Shown here: positions 8,868-18,100 of the stretch, piece after piece
How the letters are laid out: the number at the start of each line of letters is the position of its first letter
Position numbering within the stretch: the stretch's first letter is position 1
Assembly (NCBI GenBank): GCA_027486765.1
Contig: JAIXOO010000381.1
Span: forward strand, 1 to 38,053
Length of the DNA: 38,053 bases
Origin: Saprospiraceae bacterium
Lineage (GTDB): Bacteria; Bacteroidota; Bacteroidia; Chitinophagales; Saprospiraceae
Direction of reading: 5' to 3'
The notes under the pieces: model-generated
Told to the model about the DNA's origin: nothing
What the model saw: the letters and a program-made list of their open reading frames with translations, nothing else
Database searches by the model: none
Position numbers and translations under genes: made by a program

Positions 8868-9605
8868 TTAAAGGTGAATTGAACCGGGTGGGAACAATTG
8901 TTCTGCCCAGTTCAGTTCCGCAGGTAGCGCTTGGTTGGAAAATTCAATATGGATGACCCGACGTTTTTTATGATTCGTCGTTCTGCTGGAACTGTGCAAA
9001 ATCAGGGGTTTCATCAGCATGATTCCTCCTTCTTTCACTGGACAAGAGGCTTCGGTCTCCACTGTCCAATCAATAGTTTCAGGTCGGTATATTTTTTTTA
9101 GGTGGGATTTGGGAACTACTCTTAGTGCTCCATTGTGCTCATCGGTATCGTCCAGATGGATTCTAATGGTGGTGATGTTTTCTAAAATGTCGATTGGTGG
9201 TTGAACGGCAAATTGGTTTTGCTTGCTTGTCCATGGCCCAAACCCCTCCAATTCCAGTTTTTTATCGACTGAAATGGTCAAATCTTGGTGATAGGGAACA
9301 TACCAATTCGAGGTTTCTGGTTTGTCAAAATAGATGCTTTTGACTACAAAAAAGCCGCCACCTAGCAATTGATGAATGAGCGATTTTAGTTTGTCTGTGA
9401 AAATAAACTCGACGACTCCATGGATTTCCTTCAAAAACTGCCGGATAGCAAAAACGTCCGCCGATTTTCGAAAGGTTTCTTTTGAGGTGTCGGCTTGGTT
9501 GATGATGTCTAATATTTTAGTCACTTCTGCGGCTGAATAGACGTTTTCGATGGTGGTGAAACCGTCTTCAGCAAGTTTTTCACGGTGCGTTAAATTTTTA
9601 AGCAT
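8868..9605 (-). CDS. Phytanoyl-CoA dioxygenase (PhyH)-family protein
   Basis: 245 residues, the typical PhyH length. The iron-binding H-x-D is in VPYHQDLTIS near residue 125, and the distal His is in LILHSSSRTTNHKKRRVIH near residue 205, with arginine residues nearby for 2-oxoglutarate binding. The HNGALRVVPKSH segment is a family hallmark. Family members are Fe(II)/2-oxoglutarate hydroxylases in lipid or natural-product metabolism; the substrate here is not predictable. It converges with the helicase gene, 41 bases apart, and diverges from the AAA gene. No signal peptide is seen. Confidence 0.88.
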   Translation of the reverse strand: MLKNLTHREKLAEDGFTTIENVYSAAEVTKILDIINQADTSKETFRKSADVFAIRQFLKEIHGVVEFIFTDKLKSLIHQLLGGGFFVVKSIYFDKPETSNWYVPYHQDLTISVDKKLELEGFGPWTSKQNQFAVQPPIDILENITTIRIHLDDTDEHNGALRVVPKSHLKKIYRPETIDWTVETEASCPVKEGGIMLMKPLILHSSSRTTNHKKRRVIHIEFSNQALPAELNWAEQLFPPGSIHL

Positions 9606-9713
9606 TGCTTATATTTTGTTGCAATTTTATCAATAAGTGTAAAAAATAAAAAGCTCCCGCCGGGAATCTTTTCCCCACCCCCACGGTTACCACCCCAAAC
9701 AAAACTTAAACCA

Positions 9714-11267
9714 ATGCAAACGCTGTACCCCTTAATTTTAAACAACACCGTAAAACTACCCCCGTTAAGCCCTTCACAAAACGAGATTTACCAGAGTTTA
9801 CTGCAACAACTGCAACAAGATTCCCTTTGTGGCCTAGGAGTAACCCGCGGCCATGGCCGTACTTTTATGCTCCAACGCTTGGCACTGGAAACGGGCGGAC
9901 ACTTTTTACGCCTGGCCGATTTTTTTGACGAAATCCAATCCTTCCACCCCCTGGCACTGGAAGAGGGCATTGCTGCTACCTTGCACAAAGCCCTAAAAGC
10001 GCACAACCTAGTAATTGTCGACGATTTCCACCAGGTGCACAATATGCTGGAAAGCTGTTATGGCAAAGCGCGTCCAGGGGTACTCATTGCAGTGTTGGAC
10101 GGTATCCTGCGTTGGCTGGAACAAAGTGGCAAACGTTTGGTTTTGAGCAGCGACCAAGGGTACTACCCCGAACCACTCCAGAACCCCATCCAAAAAATCA
10201 ATTTGCTGGAATTCAATGCTGAAGATCAGGCTTTTTTATTCAATACCCTGAGCAAAGGACGCTTAAAAGCCGTCGATTTTGAACGCGTTTTTGTATTCGC
10301 CCCGCACTTGAACGCCACTCAAATGGCCTACGCCTGCCAGTTGATGCCTGAAGATGCCATTTTTGATACGGCTGCACTGATCCAATTTCTGGAAACCTAC
10401 GCACTGCACAGCAACGTAGACACCAGCGAGGTTGATCCCATGGACTTTTCCGACCTCTACGGCGTTGAAGAAGTGGTTCGCCAACTCGAAATTGACATCA
10501 TTGTGCCCATGGAGCGCGACGACTTGGCCAAAGAATTAGGCATTCGGGCCAAACGAGGTGTGTTGCTCTATGGCCCTCCCGGAACCGGTAAAACCTCGAT
10601 CGGCCGAGCGCTGGCGCACCGTCTGCACAGCAAGTTCTTTTTGCTGGATGGCACGGTGATCAGTGGCACCGATCAGTTTTACAATAAGGTGCACCAAATT
10701 TTCGAGGCCGCCAAGCACAATGCGCCCAGCATCCTCTTCATCGATGACTGTGATGTCTTGTTTGAAAACCAGGATGAGTTTGGTTTGTACCGCTACTTGC
10801 TTACCATGCTAGATGGTTTGGAGTCCCGGTCCAATGCTCAGGTGACGGTGATGTTTACGGCCATGAACATCGGGAGTTTGCCGCCTGCCTTGATTCGCAG
10901 TGGTCGGGTAGAGTTGTGGTTGGAGATGAAGTTGCCGAATGCGCCTGCCAGAGAAGCGATGTTGAAAGCCTTGATCGCCAACAGTGTACTGCAACTCAAA
11001 ACAAGTGAATTGAATCACCTGGCTGAATTGACTTACGATTGCTCGGGGGCGGATTTGAAACGCATCGTCGCGGATGCCCGCAATTTGCATGGTTTCGATG
11101 TGGCCAAAGAACAACGTGTTCGTACCCCTTTTGCCTATTTTAACCAAGCCATCGAGCAACTGCGCGCCAATCGGGAGCGTTTGGCAGCTGCACCGGCTTT
11201 TACCGCTGCGCATAATCCGGCGGCGGCATTGAATCCGGGGGTGGTGCTGGCGCAGATGGCGGAATAG
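9714..11267 (+). CDS. Double-AAA ATPase, first domain degenerate
   Basis: 517 residues. The second half is a classical AAA module: GPPGTGKTS at 287-295, Walker B ILFIDDCD at 340-347, sensor-1-like VMFTAMN, and the arginine-finger region PPALIRSGRVE, as in 26S-protease/FtsH/Cdc48 relatives. The first half looks like a broken P-loop domain. GVTRGHGRT at about 42-50 occupies the Walker A place but lacks the lysine, and LVIVDDFHQV near 98-107 resembles Walker B. There is no protease, membrane segment or zinc site. It may be an unfoldase or remodeller of unknown client. No partner is obvious among its neighbours. Confidence 0.85.
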   Translation: MQTLYPLILNNTVKLPPLSPSQNEIYQSLLQQLQQDSLCGLGVTRGHGRTFMLQRLALETGGHFLRLADFFDEIQSFHPLALEEGIAATLHKALKAHNLVIVDDFHQVHNMLESCYGKARPGVLIAVLDGILRWLEQSGKRLVLSSDQGYYPEPLQNPIQKINLLEFNAEDQAFLFNTLSKGRLKAVDFERVFVFAPHLNATQMAYACQLMPEDAIFDTAALIQFLETYALHSNVDTSEVDPMDFSDLYGVEEVVRQLEIDIIVPMERDDLAKELGIRAKRGVLLYGPPGTGKTSIGRALAHRLHSKFFLLDGTVISGTDQFYNKVHQIFEAAKHNAPSILFIDDCDVLFENQDEFGLYRYLLTMLDGLESRSNAQVTVMFTAMNIGSLPPALIRSGRVELWLEMKLPNAPAREAMLKALIANSVLQLKTSELNHLAELTYDCSGADLKRIVADARNLHGFDVAKEQRVRTPFAYFNQAIEQLRANRERLAAAPAFTAAHNPAAALNPGVVLAQMAE

Positions 11268-11269
11268 AT

Positions 11270-11430
11270 TGATTTCGGATTTCGGGATTTCGGATTTCGG
11301 TTGGTGCATTGCTTTGACAATTAACGGCAACCAAAAATTTAGTTTCAGGTATGAAAAACTAAAATTGGATTGACCATATACTTTTGAAGCAATGCACCAA
11401 CCGAAATCCGAAATCCGAAATCCGAAATCA
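11270..11430. repeat. MITE-like inverted repeat of GGATTTC words
   Basis: The left arm (11270-11314) and right arm (11387-11430) are reverse complements except for one extra base. Each is a tandem run of GGATTTC-like words followed by a unique GGTTGGTGCATTGCTT segment. A 72-base centre separates them. The element lies between two convergent genes: its left end is 2 bases after the AAA stop, and its right end contains the TGA stop of the M14 gene (11428-11430). Confidence 0.9.
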
Positions 11431-13164
11431 CCTCACCCGGTACACCGGATACCGCATGTACTCCTTCTCCCAATACTTCGAATTTTTGTAAACAAAATCC
11501 AGCTGGGCCGAAGCACTCTCTGCAAAAGCCTTATCACTTGCCTTTTTTTCTTCCAATTTCTGCTTTAAGGCCGGATCTTTTTGCAGCAACTCTGCCGCCA
11601 GGTCTTCAAACACGTAAGCCGAATAGCCTCCTTTTTCCTGCAAAATGGTATCAAAAAAGTTCCAGCGGAAATACGAATCCACCCCTTGAGGCTCCAGCAC
11701 TTCCACGATGAAACGATTGCGCCATTGATTGAGCGGAATGAAATAATCTCCTTTGCGCAAGGCCACTTTGTGACGTTCGGTATGTAAGTCCAAACTGGTG
11801 TTTTGGTGATGGCCTTCGTAGGGATTGGGAGCACTTTTGTAGGCATCGATGATGTAGACGTCTACTTCGATGGTGCTATCTTGGGTCAGTTGGCGCATCT
11901 GTACCCCACTCACCTTAAGTCGCTCAATGACGTTGTGCCAACCTTGCGGAATGATGTATGCGTTGGGTTTACTGGTCTTTAGATCTACATCATAATGATC
12001 GTAAAAGGGGACAATTTTATTCAAGGGTTTACTGCGATTGTAGTACAGTCGTTTTTGGCCACTCACTGGGCTGATGGGGTATTCTGGCTCGTAGCCTTTG
12101 AACTCAATTTCTGAAAATTTCTCCCGGTTGAGTTTCCAAGTCAAGGGGAATTCGTTTTGGGTTTTTACGGCTTCTTTGGTGGCCTTACGAAGTGCGAGGA
12201 GTTGAGCACGATGTTTACCCAAAAACTTCAATACCCCATCCAACAGCGCATAAGTTGATTTTACCCTTTGGGCATAGGGCTTAAGCATGTGGGTTTCGGT
12301 CATCATGCCGATGGTGTGAAACAGCGCCGCGTAGCCCGTAGAATAGCGGGGCCAATCGGGGAACTGACTAAAACCCTTGTCGGGCGTTTGCCCAAAAGCA
12401 TTGATGTACGGCGTGGCTTCAAAACCGGAACTTTTCATGTGATCATACAAAAAAGGCAAAAAAGTTCCCTTGTGAAAAGGCCCTAGCGTACCGCCCAGTT
12501 TTTCCTCCTGCGCATAACAAAAGGTCATGGTATACTGGTAGTCGGCCCCATTGCTCACGTGGGTGTCGATGAACAAATCGGGGTCGAGTTCTTGAAAAAT
12601 GGCTGCAAAACTATGGGCGTTGCGGGTATCCGCTTTGATGAAGTCGCGATTGAGGTCGAAATTGCGGGCATTGCCCCGGAAGCCCTGTTCCTCAGGGCCA
12701 TTTTGGCTTACTCTGCTGGTGGCACTACGATTGAGCGCCCCACCAATGTTGTAAAAGGGGATAATTGCCACCACTACACTGTCCAACATGGGGTATCGTT
12801 CGGGGTGTAGTGCCAAATCGCGGAGGAGCATCATGGAAGCATCCACGCCATCGGGTTCACCGGGGTGGATGGCGTTGTTGATGAAAAAAATCGCCTTGCC
12901 CTGGGCTTTGAGTTTGGCGATGTCGAACTTGCGATTTTTAGAATACAGCACCAAATGAAGGGGATGCCCACTATCGGTCAGCCCTTTGCTTTGGATGTCA
13001 ATTTCTTTAAAATCGGCAGCAATTCGCTGGTACCAGGCGATGCCTTCCTCGTAAGTAGGAGTTTGGGTGCCATTGCTGCTTTCGAAACGCGTGGTGTATT
13101 GGCTCCACAAGCCAAGCGGGAATAAAAGGCTCAGCATCAAGCCAAACCCGATTGATTTTTTCAT
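11428..13164 (-). CDS. Secreted M14-family zinc carboxypeptidase
   Basis: 578 residues with an N-terminal signal peptide (hydrophobic residues about 5-20). The M14 zinc motif HxxE is H100-P-G-E103, the third ligand is H202 in FIDTHVSNG, a substrate-binding arginine is in FDLNRDF, and the likely catalytic glutamate is in MMTETHMLKPY. The region after about residue 320 is a beta-rich extension without a named domain. It lacks an obvious T9SS sorting domain, so it is probably periplasmic. It would remove C-terminal residues from peptides. The stop codon is TGA inside the right end of the inverted repeat at 11270-11430. Confidence 0.88.
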   Translation of the reverse strand: MKKSIGFGLMLSLLFPLGLWSQYTTRFESSNGTQTPTYEEGIAWYQRIAADFKEIDIQSKGLTDSGHPLHLVLYSKNRKFDIAKLKAQGKAIFFINNAIHPGEPDGVDASMMLLRDLALHPERYPMLDSVVVAIIPFYNIGGALNRSATSRVSQNGPEEQGFRGNARNFDLNRDFIKADTRNAHSFAAIFQELDPDLFIDTHVSNGADYQYTMTFCYAQEEKLGGTLGPFHKGTFLPFLYDHMKSSGFEATPYINAFGQTPDKGFSQFPDWPRYSTGYAALFHTIGMMTETHMLKPYAQRVKSTYALLDGVLKFLGKHRAQLLALRKATKEAVKTQNEFPLTWKLNREKFSEIEFKGYEPEYPISPVSGQKRLYYNRSKPLNKIVPFYDHYDVDLKTSKPNAYIIPQGWHNVIERLKVSGVQMRQLTQDSTIEVDVYIIDAYKSAPNPYEGHHQNTSLDLHTERHKVALRKGDYFIPLNQWRNRFIVEVLEPQGVDSYFRWNFFDTILQEKGGYSAYVFEDLAAELLQKDPALKQKLEEKKASDKAFAESASAQLDFVYKNSKYWEKEYMRYPVYRVR

Positions 13165-13238
13165 AAGGTATCAAGTTCTATTTGGTGGTGAAGAAAAGTA
13201 CAAAAAACTTTTAGAACTTTGTTTTTTTAAAGGTTTAG

Positions 13239-13333
13239 GAAGGTTGAGGAAAGTTGAGAAGGTTTAGAATCGCCAGCGTCTAAGTCGCTGCGGTAGCCTC
13301 AACCTTCTCAACCTCCCTCAACCTTCTCAACTT
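13239..13333. repeat. Palindromic tandem-word element, GGTTGAG family
   Basis: A left arm of GGTTGAGG/AGTTGAGA words (13239-13264) pairs with a right arm of CTCAACC words (13301-13326), 24 of 26 positions by eye. A small central hairpin (CAGCG...CGCTG) sits between them. It lies in the divergent space between the M14 and O-methyltransferase genes, ending 8 bases before the methyltransferase ATG. Related to the element at 35521-35613. Confidence 0.8.
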
Positions 13334-13341
13334 ATTCAAAC

Positions 13342-13980
13342 ATGCAACGTTCGCTTCGCAACATCTACAAATATTGCATCCAGCACAGTACAGCACCTTC
13401 CGAAGTGTTGCACGAGCTGGACCGCGAAACCCATCTCAAAACCCTGGCACCACAAATGATGACCGGCCCTTTGCAAGGCCAGTTGTTGCGTTTCATCAGC
13501 TTGTGGGTCAAACCCAAATTCGCCCTTGAAATTGGTACATTTACCGGATATGGATCGATCTGTATCGCCGAAGGTTTGCCTGCGGATGGCATACTACACA
13601 CAATTGAGCCCAATCGGGAATTGGCCTATATTTTTCAAAAGTACGTAGCCAAAGCAGATCTGGGGGCGCGAATTCAATTACATACTGGCCGAGCGGAAGC
13701 AGTGATTCCCGATTTGGATTGCCGCTTTGATTTGGCGATGATTGATGGAGGTAAACAGGATTACAGCCTGCACTACGATTTGGTGATGGAAAAAATGAAC
13801 CCGGGTGGAGTCATTCTGGTCGATAATGTTTTGTGGGATGGTAAGGTAGCTTTGGAAAAAAAAGACAAGGACACCACGTTGATCCACCAATTCAATGAAA
13901 AAGTTCAGGCGGATCCAAGGGTGGAAAACTTATTGCTGCCGCTACGCGATGGAGTCATGATCATCAGGGTAAAAGTATGA
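13342..13980 (+). CDS. Class I O-methyltransferase (caffeoyl-CoA OMT-like)
   Basis: 212 residues, the usual length of the bacterial OMT_3/CCoAOMT-like family. The SAM-binding motif is LEIGTFTGYGSICIAEGL, the metal-site region is DLAMIDGGKQDY, and motif PGGVILVDNVLWDGKV follows. It transfers methyl from SAM, usually to a catechol-type hydroxyl with divalent metal; the acceptor is unknown. It overlaps the next gene by 4 bases (ATGA), showing translational coupling. The start ATG at 13342 follows the palindrome with no Shine-Dalgarno sequence. Confidence 0.9.
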   Translation: MQRSLRNIYKYCIQHSTAPSEVLHELDRETHLKTLAPQMMTGPLQGQLLRFISLWVKPKFALEIGTFTGYGSICIAEGLPADGILHTIEPNRELAYIFQKYVAKADLGARIQLHTGRAEAVIPDLDCRFDLAMIDGGKQDYSLHYDLVMEKMNPGGVILVDNVLWDGKVALEKKDKDTTLIHQFNEKVQADPRVENLLLPLRDGVMIIRVKV

Positions 13981-14918
13981 AAGCGCAATACCAGCAATTC
14001 TGCCAGTCCGAACCCAACTTACCCATCTTTTTCCAAGGTTGGTATCTCGATGCGGTATGCCAGGAAGGGGAGTGGGGCGTTGCAATGGTAGAAGAGGGAG
14101 GCGAGGTCAAAGGCATCTGGACGTATTTTATAAAGCAAAAAATGGGATTTAGGTATGTGACGATGCCAAATTTTGTTAAATTTATGGGTCCTTATTTGCC
14201 TGGTACCCCAAGTACAACTGAGCAACACCAGATTTTGGAGGAGCTCTTAACAAAAATCCCCCCAGTAGCCAGCATTAAGCAAGATTTTCATTATAGCATT
14301 ACCAATTGGCTGCCTTTGTATTGGCAAACTTTTCAACAAACTACCCGTTACACTTATTTACTTGACGTCAGTGATTTGCAAAAAGTACTCACTGGAGTCA
14401 ATCGCAACATCCGGCGCAACATTAAAAAAGCGGGCGAACAAATAAAAATAGAACACTGGGACGACCCAGAACGGTTTTACGTTGTCAATAAAATGAGTTT
14501 TGATCGCCAAAACATACCGATTCCGTACACCTTGATACAATTTCTTCAACACGACGCTGCCTTGAATGTACAACAACGACGCAAACTTTTTTTTGCAGTA
14601 GACCAACGAGGTCAGCTACATAGTGCGTCTTATGTGATATGGGATGATCAGGTCGCTTATTACCATTTGGCGGGAGACGATCCACGATTTCGCCAGCATG
14701 GCGCAGGCATCTTGCTCATCTGGGAAGCCATTCAGTTTCTTCACAATGAATTGGGGATCAGCACCCTGGATTTTGAAGGAAGTATGATAAAAAATGTGGA
14801 AGCCATCCGGCGGCAATTTGGAGCTATTCAGACCCCCTATTTTTCAGTTTCAAAGAACTTTTCCAAAACCTTCAACTTTTTGGAAAAAGTTCGTAACCTA
14901 AAAGGGCTATTTGTTTAA
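13977..14918 (+). CDS. FemAB/GNAT-like acyltransferase
   Basis: 313 residues. The C-terminal half has the acetyltransferase pattern: SASYVIWDDQVAYYHLAGDDPRFRQHGAGILLIWEAIQFL, then LDFEGSMIKNVEAIRRQFGA, as in FemAB/BioF2-like GNAT proteins. In relatives this fold transfers amino acids or acyl groups to peptidoglycan or other acceptors. The N-terminal half is a second, divergent copy of the fold with an Asn/Arg-rich NRNIRRNIKKAG. The substrate is unknown. The 4-base overlap with the methyltransferase suggests they act together. Confidence 0.75.
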   Translation: MKAQYQQFCQSEPNLPIFFQGWYLDAVCQEGEWGVAMVEEGGEVKGIWTYFIKQKMGFRYVTMPNFVKFMGPYLPGTPSTTEQHQILEELLTKIPPVASIKQDFHYSITNWLPLYWQTFQQTTRYTYLLDVSDLQKVLTGVNRNIRRNIKKAGEQIKIEHWDDPERFYVVNKMSFDRQNIPIPYTLIQFLQHDAALNVQQRRKLFFAVDQRGQLHSASYVIWDDQVAYYHLAGDDPRFRQHGAGILLIWEAIQFLHNELGISTLDFEGSMIKNVEAIRRQFGAIQTPYFSVSKNFSKTFNFLEKVRNLKGLFV

Positions 14919-14969
14919 ACTTGGCAAAAAAAAAGCCCCAAAAAGGAGGAACTGTGACATCTGGAGTTG

Positions 14970-14977
14970 TATATTTG
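14970..14977 (+). promoter_or_regulatory. Candidate -7 element for the giant gene
   Basis: TATATTTG fits TAnnTTTG. A TTG at the usual -33 spacing is not evident. Use of this site would give a leader of about 175 bases carrying the two hairpins described at 15062-15102. Confidence 0.4.
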
Positions 14978-15061
14978 AATCCTCAATTAGGATCAGAATA
15001 AGAACAATCCAGGTTTTACTTCACATTTTCCTCCTTCTACTAGCAGCAGTCTGAACTACTA

Positions 15062-15102
15062 CCTATGGACAACCATAGGAATCCCACGGGTAAATTCGTG
15101 GG
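15062..15102 (+). other. Two hairpins in the leader of the giant gene
   Basis: CCTATGG/CCATAGG with a 4-base loop (15062-15079) and CCCACG/CGTGGG with an 8-base loop (15083-15102) lie in series, about 58 bases before the ATG at 15160. Neither is followed by a T tract, so they are leader structures rather than terminators. Confidence 0.5.
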
Positions 15103-15159
15103 CAAAAATAGCCCGGGGTCATAATTGGTTTTCCGCAACTTAACCGAAAACGATTAATT

Positions 15160-18100
15160 ATGATACCCATTAAGTACCTCTTTCCAAGCCATTTGCGGCC
15201 TCTGAAAAACTTGATGCCTATTCTGTTTTTCTTAATGGGGATTCCTGCGTTTGCACAGCAGACAAATCTAATCACTTGTACGACCAAAGTCGGAAAATTG
15301 GGAGATTTAAAAGTGTGTTTGAACAAGGACTCCGCCCTGATAGAAGCAAAGCAGACTGAGGCTTCAGTAGTACCACAAGGTTTTGCTCGAACCTATCTAC
15401 TTTCCAAAGGAAGTGGGCAGCGTGTGCTTGCGAGAAACGCAAGTCCATTGTTCAAAGTGAAAGCGGAAGGGCTTTATGGCATACACACCCTCGTGTATGA
15501 CCCTACCAAGCTCAACCCGGATACCCTTTTCCCACCAAAAGACTACAAGGTGCCGCAATTGGCGCGTCGATTTGCTACAAGCACTTCGCTCCTCTGTGCG
15601 GGAATTGACACCATTGGTGCTCAATTTGCCTTTAATGAATGTGATACCTGTGGCGTTACTGCGGGATCACTACGCATCTTGGCCCAAAACTGCCTGGATA
15701 ATGGAACTGCTCGTTTGCAAGCGCTAAGTGTTACCGCGCCTACTTTCCCTGTACCATCGAACTACAAAATTATTTATGTACTGACGAGTGGAGCTGACCT
15801 GGTGCTGGAAGCATTGGCAGCTACTCCAGATTTTATCGTACGCAAGGCAGGAATTTTTACGATTCACACCTTAGTATATGACCCTGCCAAACTCAATCTA
15901 GGCATTTTTGATCCCGGAGAATACAAAGCCGCCGATATTTTGAAACTACTCGTACAGGGTGGGGGCAAGATATGTGGTGCTTTGGACGTTGTGGGTGCCA
16001 AGTTCAATGTAAGCATTTGTCCTTGTGCCGCCAATCCGGGTGCATTGGTGGCCGCGAGCCAGCCATGTATCAACAGCGGCTCAGTACAACTGACTGCCAA
16101 TCGGGTAACCCCAACCGTAGTGCCTGATGGCTACATCATACGTTACGTACTGACCCGTGGTGAAGACCTCACCATCATGCAGATCAATACGAGTGCTCAA
16201 TTTACCGTTGCTCAAACTGGCCGTTACCGCATCCACACCCTGGTGTACAACCCAGCTACGCTGGACTTGAGTGGCGTGATATTTGGCACGACCAAAGCCT
16301 CCGCCATCAACAGTAAATTGGTACAAGGTGGTGGTTTGATTTGTGCTGCGCTGGATTTGTTTGGCGCTACTTTCGATGTCACAGCTTGTCCATGTGAACC
16401 AAAAGCTGGCAAACTCAAACCAGAAATTCAGGTTTGTTACGACAATCTCACCCCTGCAAAATTAACTGCATTGGTGGATGTTGCAGCAGTTGTTCCTGCG
16501 GGCTACCAGCGTCGTTATGTGTTGACTTTTGGGCCTAATTTGGTCATCGAAAACGTTAGTCAAAATCCAACGTTTAACGTTACCAAAACGGGGACATTCC
16601 GCATCCATACGCTCATCTACAATCCAGCCGACCTGGATTTGAGCACAGTAATTTTTGGCTTAACCAAGGCTGCTGACATCAACAAACTGTTGATTCAAGG
16701 TGGTGGTCAATTGTGTGGTGCACTGGATTTGACGGGCGCACAATTTGATGTCACCAGTTGTCCTTGTTCCGCTAAGGCCGGCACTTTGGTCGCCATTGAC
16801 ATACCTTGTATCAACGCAGGCTCAGCGCGGATTCGGGCCAACGTGAGCACCGCATCGGTGGTGCCTGCTGGTTACAACCTGCGTTACATCCTTACGCAAG
16901 GAGATGTGTTGGTAGTGCGTCAGGTAAAAGAGGTAGCCGACTTTACGGTTACAACGGCTGGCCGTTACCGCATCCACGCTTTTGTGTACAACCCAAGTAC
17001 CTTCAACATCAATGATATCCAGGCTGGGGTTACTACTGCTCAAGGTGTCCGTGATCGTTTGGTCGAAGGCGGAGGTGCCATTTGTGGTTCTATCCAATTG
17101 AGTGGCTTGGTATTTGATGTAGCTACTTGCGCACCAACTTGTGCGGCAGCTGCGGGCACTTTGAAGGTGTTGGATCAGGCTTGTTTGCCAGCTGGTGGTA
17201 CTGCTCGTATCCGGGCAACTACCCTTACGGCGCCATCCGTACCCGAAGGATTTTTGCTTCGGTATGTACTGACCAACACTGACAACCTGGTCATTCAAAA
17301 CATCTCTTCCACTGCTGATTTCACGGTAGCAACTACTGGTCGCTACCGGATTCATACTTTGGTGTACAATCCAGCTACACTCAACTTAACGGGTGTAATT
17401 TTTGGAACCACCAGAGCTTCAGCCATTGTCAGCCAATTGATTCAAGGTGGCGGACAAATTTGTGGCGCACTGGATGGTACGGGTGCCATTTTTGACGTGG
17501 TGAATTGCACCAATTGTACTGCTTATTCTGGCACTTTAAAAACGGCCAATGGCCCATGTTTGGACAACTGGTGGGATGCTCGCTTGCGCGCTGCAACGAA
17601 CATTGCTCCGATCATTCCAACTGGCTATCAACTGCGTTATTTGGTTACGTTTGGTGCAGATAAAGTCATTACTGACTTAGGCGATAAACCCGACTTTGTT
17701 GTACATACTACTGGTACCTGGCGCATCCACGCTTTGGTTTACAATCCAAGCACCTTCAATTTGAGCCAAATCGTGCTCAATTCTACCACCATTGAACAGT
17801 TGAAAGTACTGTTGGTGCGTGGCATTGTTCCAACTTGTGCAAGTCTGGACGAAACCGGAGCAGTATTTGTGGTGAAACCCTGCGAAGGCTGTGAGGTGGA
17901 AGCGGGTACCTTGAAGGTCAAAGCTCAGGTTTGTTTGACAGCCGCTAATGGCGCTCGTTTGCAAGGTGTAACTGATCGCGCCCCGGTGATTCCTTCCGGC
18001 TATGTCCTGAAATACGTATTGACGTATGGCGACAACATGACCATTTTACTGGTAGGCAATAGTGCAGACTTCACCGTGGGCAATACGGGGAATTATCGCA

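Noticed and set aside
9650-9680. Hairpin CTCCCG/CGGGA in the PhyH-AAA spacer as a terminator
   Set aside because: The stem is only four to five pairs with a 3-base loop, and the divergent position makes termination unlikely.
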